The notes below the pieces were generated by a model. That model worked only from the letters and a program-made list of their open reading frames with translations, made no database searches and was not told the origin of the DNA. The position numbers and the translations under genes were made by a program. A stretch of 6,225 bases of DNA from Planctomycetota bacterium (GTDB lineage Bacteria; Planctomycetota; Planctomycetia; Pirellulales; Lacipirellulaceae). Positions 1 to 3,300 of the stretch are shown here, piece after piece (positions within the stretch are counted from its first letter, which is position 1; each line of letters begins with the position of its first letter). The stretch lies in NCBI GenBank assembly GCA_024278035.1, contig JAJRUA010000052.1, forward strand, positions 1 to 6,225, written 5' to 3'.

Positions 1-203
1 CCCACATTGACAAAGGCATCAACGATGTCAAGGTTCCACAGGCGTGGCACAACGAACGGATTCACTCGAACCATCGGGGCGGAGCGCAGTTTGCTATGTG
101 TGATGGCTCCGTTCACTTCCTTACCGATTCTACAAGTAAGGAGGTAATCCGGGCGATTTGTTCACGCGATGGAGAGGAACTATTGCTCGACATGCCATTC
201 TAG
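1..203 (+). CDS. C-terminus of a DUF1559 / H-X9-DG prepilin-like protein (partial, 5' end outside window)
   Basis: An open frame enters from the left edge (first full codon at base 3) and ends with TAG at 201-203, giving 66 residues. It contains HRGGAQFAMCDGSVHFL: a His, exactly nine residues, then Asp-Gly, followed by a short beta-strand-like segment. This is the H-X9-DG signature at the C-terminus of DUF1559 proteins, which in full length start with a type IV pilin-like N-terminal methylation motif and one membrane helix. The family is present in dozens to hundreds of copies in many Planctomycetes; its role is not well defined, though pseudopilin-like or cell-surface structures are usually proposed. 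The pilin-like N-terminus and the start codon lie outside the window, so that part is inferred from the family. The visible tail after the motif (SKEVIRAICSRDGEELL) also fits the family ending. The gene converges on the PKS gene and has no evident functional link to it. Confidence 0.85.
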   Translation, partial: HIDKGINDVKVPQAWHNERIHSNHRGGAQFAMCDGSVHFLTDSTSKEVIRAICSRDGEELLLDMPF

Positions 204-335
204 TTTTTCGGCGTAGAGGAAACAGGGGCCTGCCCTAAATGGCACTGTCCCTCTTCCGACCTGGTCGACTCGAACCGTGAATCCGAAAAAGAAGTCCCAA
301 ATCCTGTAAAGGAGGGGGGAGGCTACAATCAGATC
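204..335. other. Intergenic spacer between convergent genes
   Basis: These 132 bases separate the stop codon of the plus-strand DUF1559-type gene from the stop codon of the minus-strand PKS gene. Because both genes end here, no promoter is required and I see none that is convincing. The stretch contains a TTTTT run directly after the plus-strand stop (204-208), the imperfect hairpin at 218-257 described separately, and a purine-rich run AGGAGGGGGGAGG near 310-322 that has no start codon placed to use it as a ribosome binding site. Confidence 0.8.
218..257. terminator. Imperfect hairpin, candidate bidirectional terminator or repeat relic
   Basis: GGGGC (225-229) can pair with GTCCC (247-251, one G-T pair). 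TGCC (231-234) pairs with GGCA (241-244) around the six-base loop CTAAAT (235-240), with a small internal bulge of C against CT. The stem can be extended by GGAA (218-221) with TTCC (254-257) across an internal loop. It sits between two converging stop codons, where a shared terminator would be expected. Against a classic intrinsic terminator, neither strand has a strong T tract right after the stem. The sequence read on the minus strand, GGGACAGTGCC, also resembles the ends of short dispersed palindromic elements, so it may be a repeat relic. I assigned it by eye without a folding calculation. Confidence 0.35.
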
Positions 336-3300
336 CTAGAGCAAGTCATTCAGAACACGGGCAATTGCCTCGGCACCTTCGCTATCCATCATCGTAAAGT
401 GATTGCCGGGCGAGGGGTGGAACGTCATCGGTTTACGGACGCCCTCTCTCCAGATTTCGATACTGGGACGCTTGGCCACGGCATGGGGGTCGAGCGCGCC
501 GGATGTGTCGGGCACGAAGAAATGGACGCTGCCTCGTAGGGGACGTGGCTCGTAATCACGGGCGGCACGGACGAGGCCTTCCCCCACGACAACCAGCCGA
601 TGGACGTACGCCGCATCGACTTGATCGTTGAACATGCCGGCCCGCTTGGCTTCGGCCAAGGCGCGGGGAAATCGTTCTTCCGGTGGCAGGCGATCCAGTT
701 CTTCGACGTCGATCGTAAAATCGAGGCCCGTAAAACCGCCAGCAAAATTGACGGTTGCGGCAAGGAACTTGGCGTCGTCTTCCGTATCGACGCCCCGGAA
801 CGATTCGGGCGACGGCGGGTCAAACAGGGCGAGCAATGCCACTTCGTCGCCGGCGGCTTCGAGTCGTTCGGCAAGGGCGTAGGCGGTGACACCGCCGGTG
901 GACCAGCCTGCCAAGTGGTAGGGCCCCGTCGGTTGTCGCTCGCGAATTGCGGCGGCGTAGTCTTGGGTCATCGGCCCCATGGCATCGTGAGGCAAGGCGT
1001 CGTCGTCCAAGCCACGCGGTCGGAAGGCTACGATCGGCCGGTCGGTCGTCAGCCGTTCAATCATCTCCTGATAGCAACGGACGTCGCCTCCTAGCGCGGG
1101 GGCCAGGAAGAGGGGTTCGCGATCGGCCTCTCCTTCGCGCAGTGTTAGCAGCGGAGTCCACTGGACGGGGCCGGAAGAATCGCCCGTATCTCTTGCCAGT
1201 ATCTCGGCCACCGCTTCGGCTAAGCCGACAACGCTGGGCCCTTCAAGCAGCTTGGCCATGGGCAGCGTGAAAGCGAGTTTGGCCTCCAATTGATTTTTCA
1301 ATTCGAGGGCCATGAGCGAGTCGAGCCCCAATGCAGAAAGGGGTTGTTCGATGTCGATCTGCTCTGGCTCAACCGACATAACGCGAGCCAAGTCTTTGCA
1401 AACGATTTGTTGAAGTTCCTTGCGGCGCTCGGCGGGATCGGCGGCTACGAGCCGCGCACGTAAGGCGGAATCGACCTCTCCGCCGGCTGCCCCGGCGCCC
1501 TCGACGAGCCAATCTTCAAGTAGCGGAAACTGCCGACCGGCGAGCAAGCGTGACATGGCATCCCAGCGGGCCGCCATGATGGTTGCTTGCGTTACCTCGC
1601 CCGTCAGTTTGCCCATGAGGTCGAGCGCCTTGTCTGCGTCGAGTAGCTGCATCCCCTTCTGATGGACGGCCGCTTCGTTATCGCCTGCTGCCATTCCGCC
1701 GCCGGCGGCCATCCCTTCGCTTGAAAAGGGGCCCCAATTGATGGAAGTGGCTGCCAAACCTTGGGAATGCCGCAGGTGGGCCAGGGCATCGAGGGCCGCG
1801 TTGGCGGCAGCATAATTCGCTTGACCGGGCGAACCGAGCACTGCCGCCACACTGGAAAAGAGGACAAAAAGATCCACGCCCTCAGCAGCGAAGGGGAGGG
1901 TTGAATCGAGGGTGGCCACATGGAGATTCCAAGCACCAACGGTCTTTGGCTTGAGAACCCGATTGAGCCGCTCCGCATGAAGATCGACCAGCAAGCCATC
2001 GTCGAGCACGCCGGCAGCGTGGATCACACCCCGCAATTTGGGAAAGTTGTCTGGCAAGCTTTGTAGGGCCGTTCGAAACGAAGCGGCATCGGTTACATCC
2101 CCCTGCAAGCAAACGACTTGGGTGCCCGATTGGCGCAGGGCCTCCAGCTCTTGTTCCGTGGTCGAATCCGCTTGGCGGCGAGAGAGCAGTGCGATGCCCC
2201 CTGCGCCTTGTTGGACAAGCCATTCGGCGACGCGACGGCCGAGGCCGCCGAGGCCGCCGGTGATGAGGTAGGCGGCGTCGGGGTGGATTGCGCCGCGCTG
2301 GGGTCGGGGCTGAGAGTGAGGGCGGGACCGGGCCCGGGGTCGGGGACGACCCGGCTCACACTTGCTAACAATCACTTTGCCGATGTTCTTCCGTTGCGAC
2401 ATGTAACGGAACGCGGCAGCGGCCTCTTCGCTTGTGAATGGCGTGAAACGCAACGGCTTGTAATCGCCGCGCTCAAAGTGCTCCATCACTTCCGCAAACA
2501 AGCCTTGCACGTACTCGGGCCGCTGGTGCATAACGCGGTCGAGGTCGATGGCGTGGTAGGAAAGGTTGTCTTGAAAAGGGAGGAGGCCAATTTTACGGTC
2601 TTGGTAAATATCGATCTTGCCGATTTCGAGGAACCGGCCATACGCTTTGAGCAAGCCGAGGCTGGCCGAAATCGCTTCGCCAGGAAGCGAGTTGAGAACC
2701 ATATCGACCCCCTCCCGGCCGGTCGCTTGGCGAATCTCTTCAACAAAATCGAGCGTCCGCGAGTTCATGACATGCGCCACGCCCAACTCGCGCAGAAACT
2801 CTCGTTTCTCGTCACTTCCGGCGGTGGCAAAAACTTCGGCGCCGGCGTGTTGGGCGATTTGGATTGCGGCGAGTCCGACGCCCCCCGCACCGGCGTGGAT
2901 CAACACCCGTTCGCCCTTGGCGAGGCCCCCCAATCGGACGAGTGCATGGTAGGCGGTGAGAAAGGTGACCGGAATCGTGCAGGCCTCTTCATGGGTGAGG
3001 CCTGTCGGCTTGTGAGCCAGTGTGTAATCGAAACTTGCCGTATGCGAAGCAAAAGCGTAGGGGGCCACGCCAAACACTTCATCACCGGGCGCAAAGCGAT
3101 CAACGCCTTCCCCGACGGCGGCGACAACGCCCGAGGCTTCGATCCCCAACGGAACAATCCCGTCCTCCAGGCCCGGGTAAAGACCAAGGGCTTTGAGCAC
3201 ATCGCTAAAGTTGAGGCCCGCTGCACGAATCTTTATTTCGACTTCGCCGGGACCAGGGGCGACTCGCTCGAACGGTTCGTACCGTAGATTTTCAAACGAA

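Noticed and set aside
138..151. TAAGGAGGTAATCC, nearly identical to the complement of the 16S rRNA 3' end, resembling a strong Shine-Dalgarno site or an rRNA fragment
   Set aside because: It encodes K-E-V-I in frame in the DUF1559-type C-terminus, the similarity stops after about 14 bases, and no start codon with a meaningful reading frame follows at suitable spacing.
310..322. Purine-rich AGGAGGGGGGAGG resembling a ribosome binding site on the plus strand
   Set aside because: No start codon with a substantial plus-strand frame follows; it lies just downstream of the PKS stop in the convergent spacer.
425..892. A 155-codon minus-strand open frame overlapping the TE in another frame
   Set aside because: It is an out-of-frame shadow of the conserved thioesterase and shows no domain of its own.
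2118..3287. A 389-codon open frame on the plus strand opposite the ER and part of the KR region
   Set aside because: It lies entirely antisense to a well-conserved ER/KR coding region, its translation shows no recognisable domain, and GC-rich genes commonly generate long antisense open frames.
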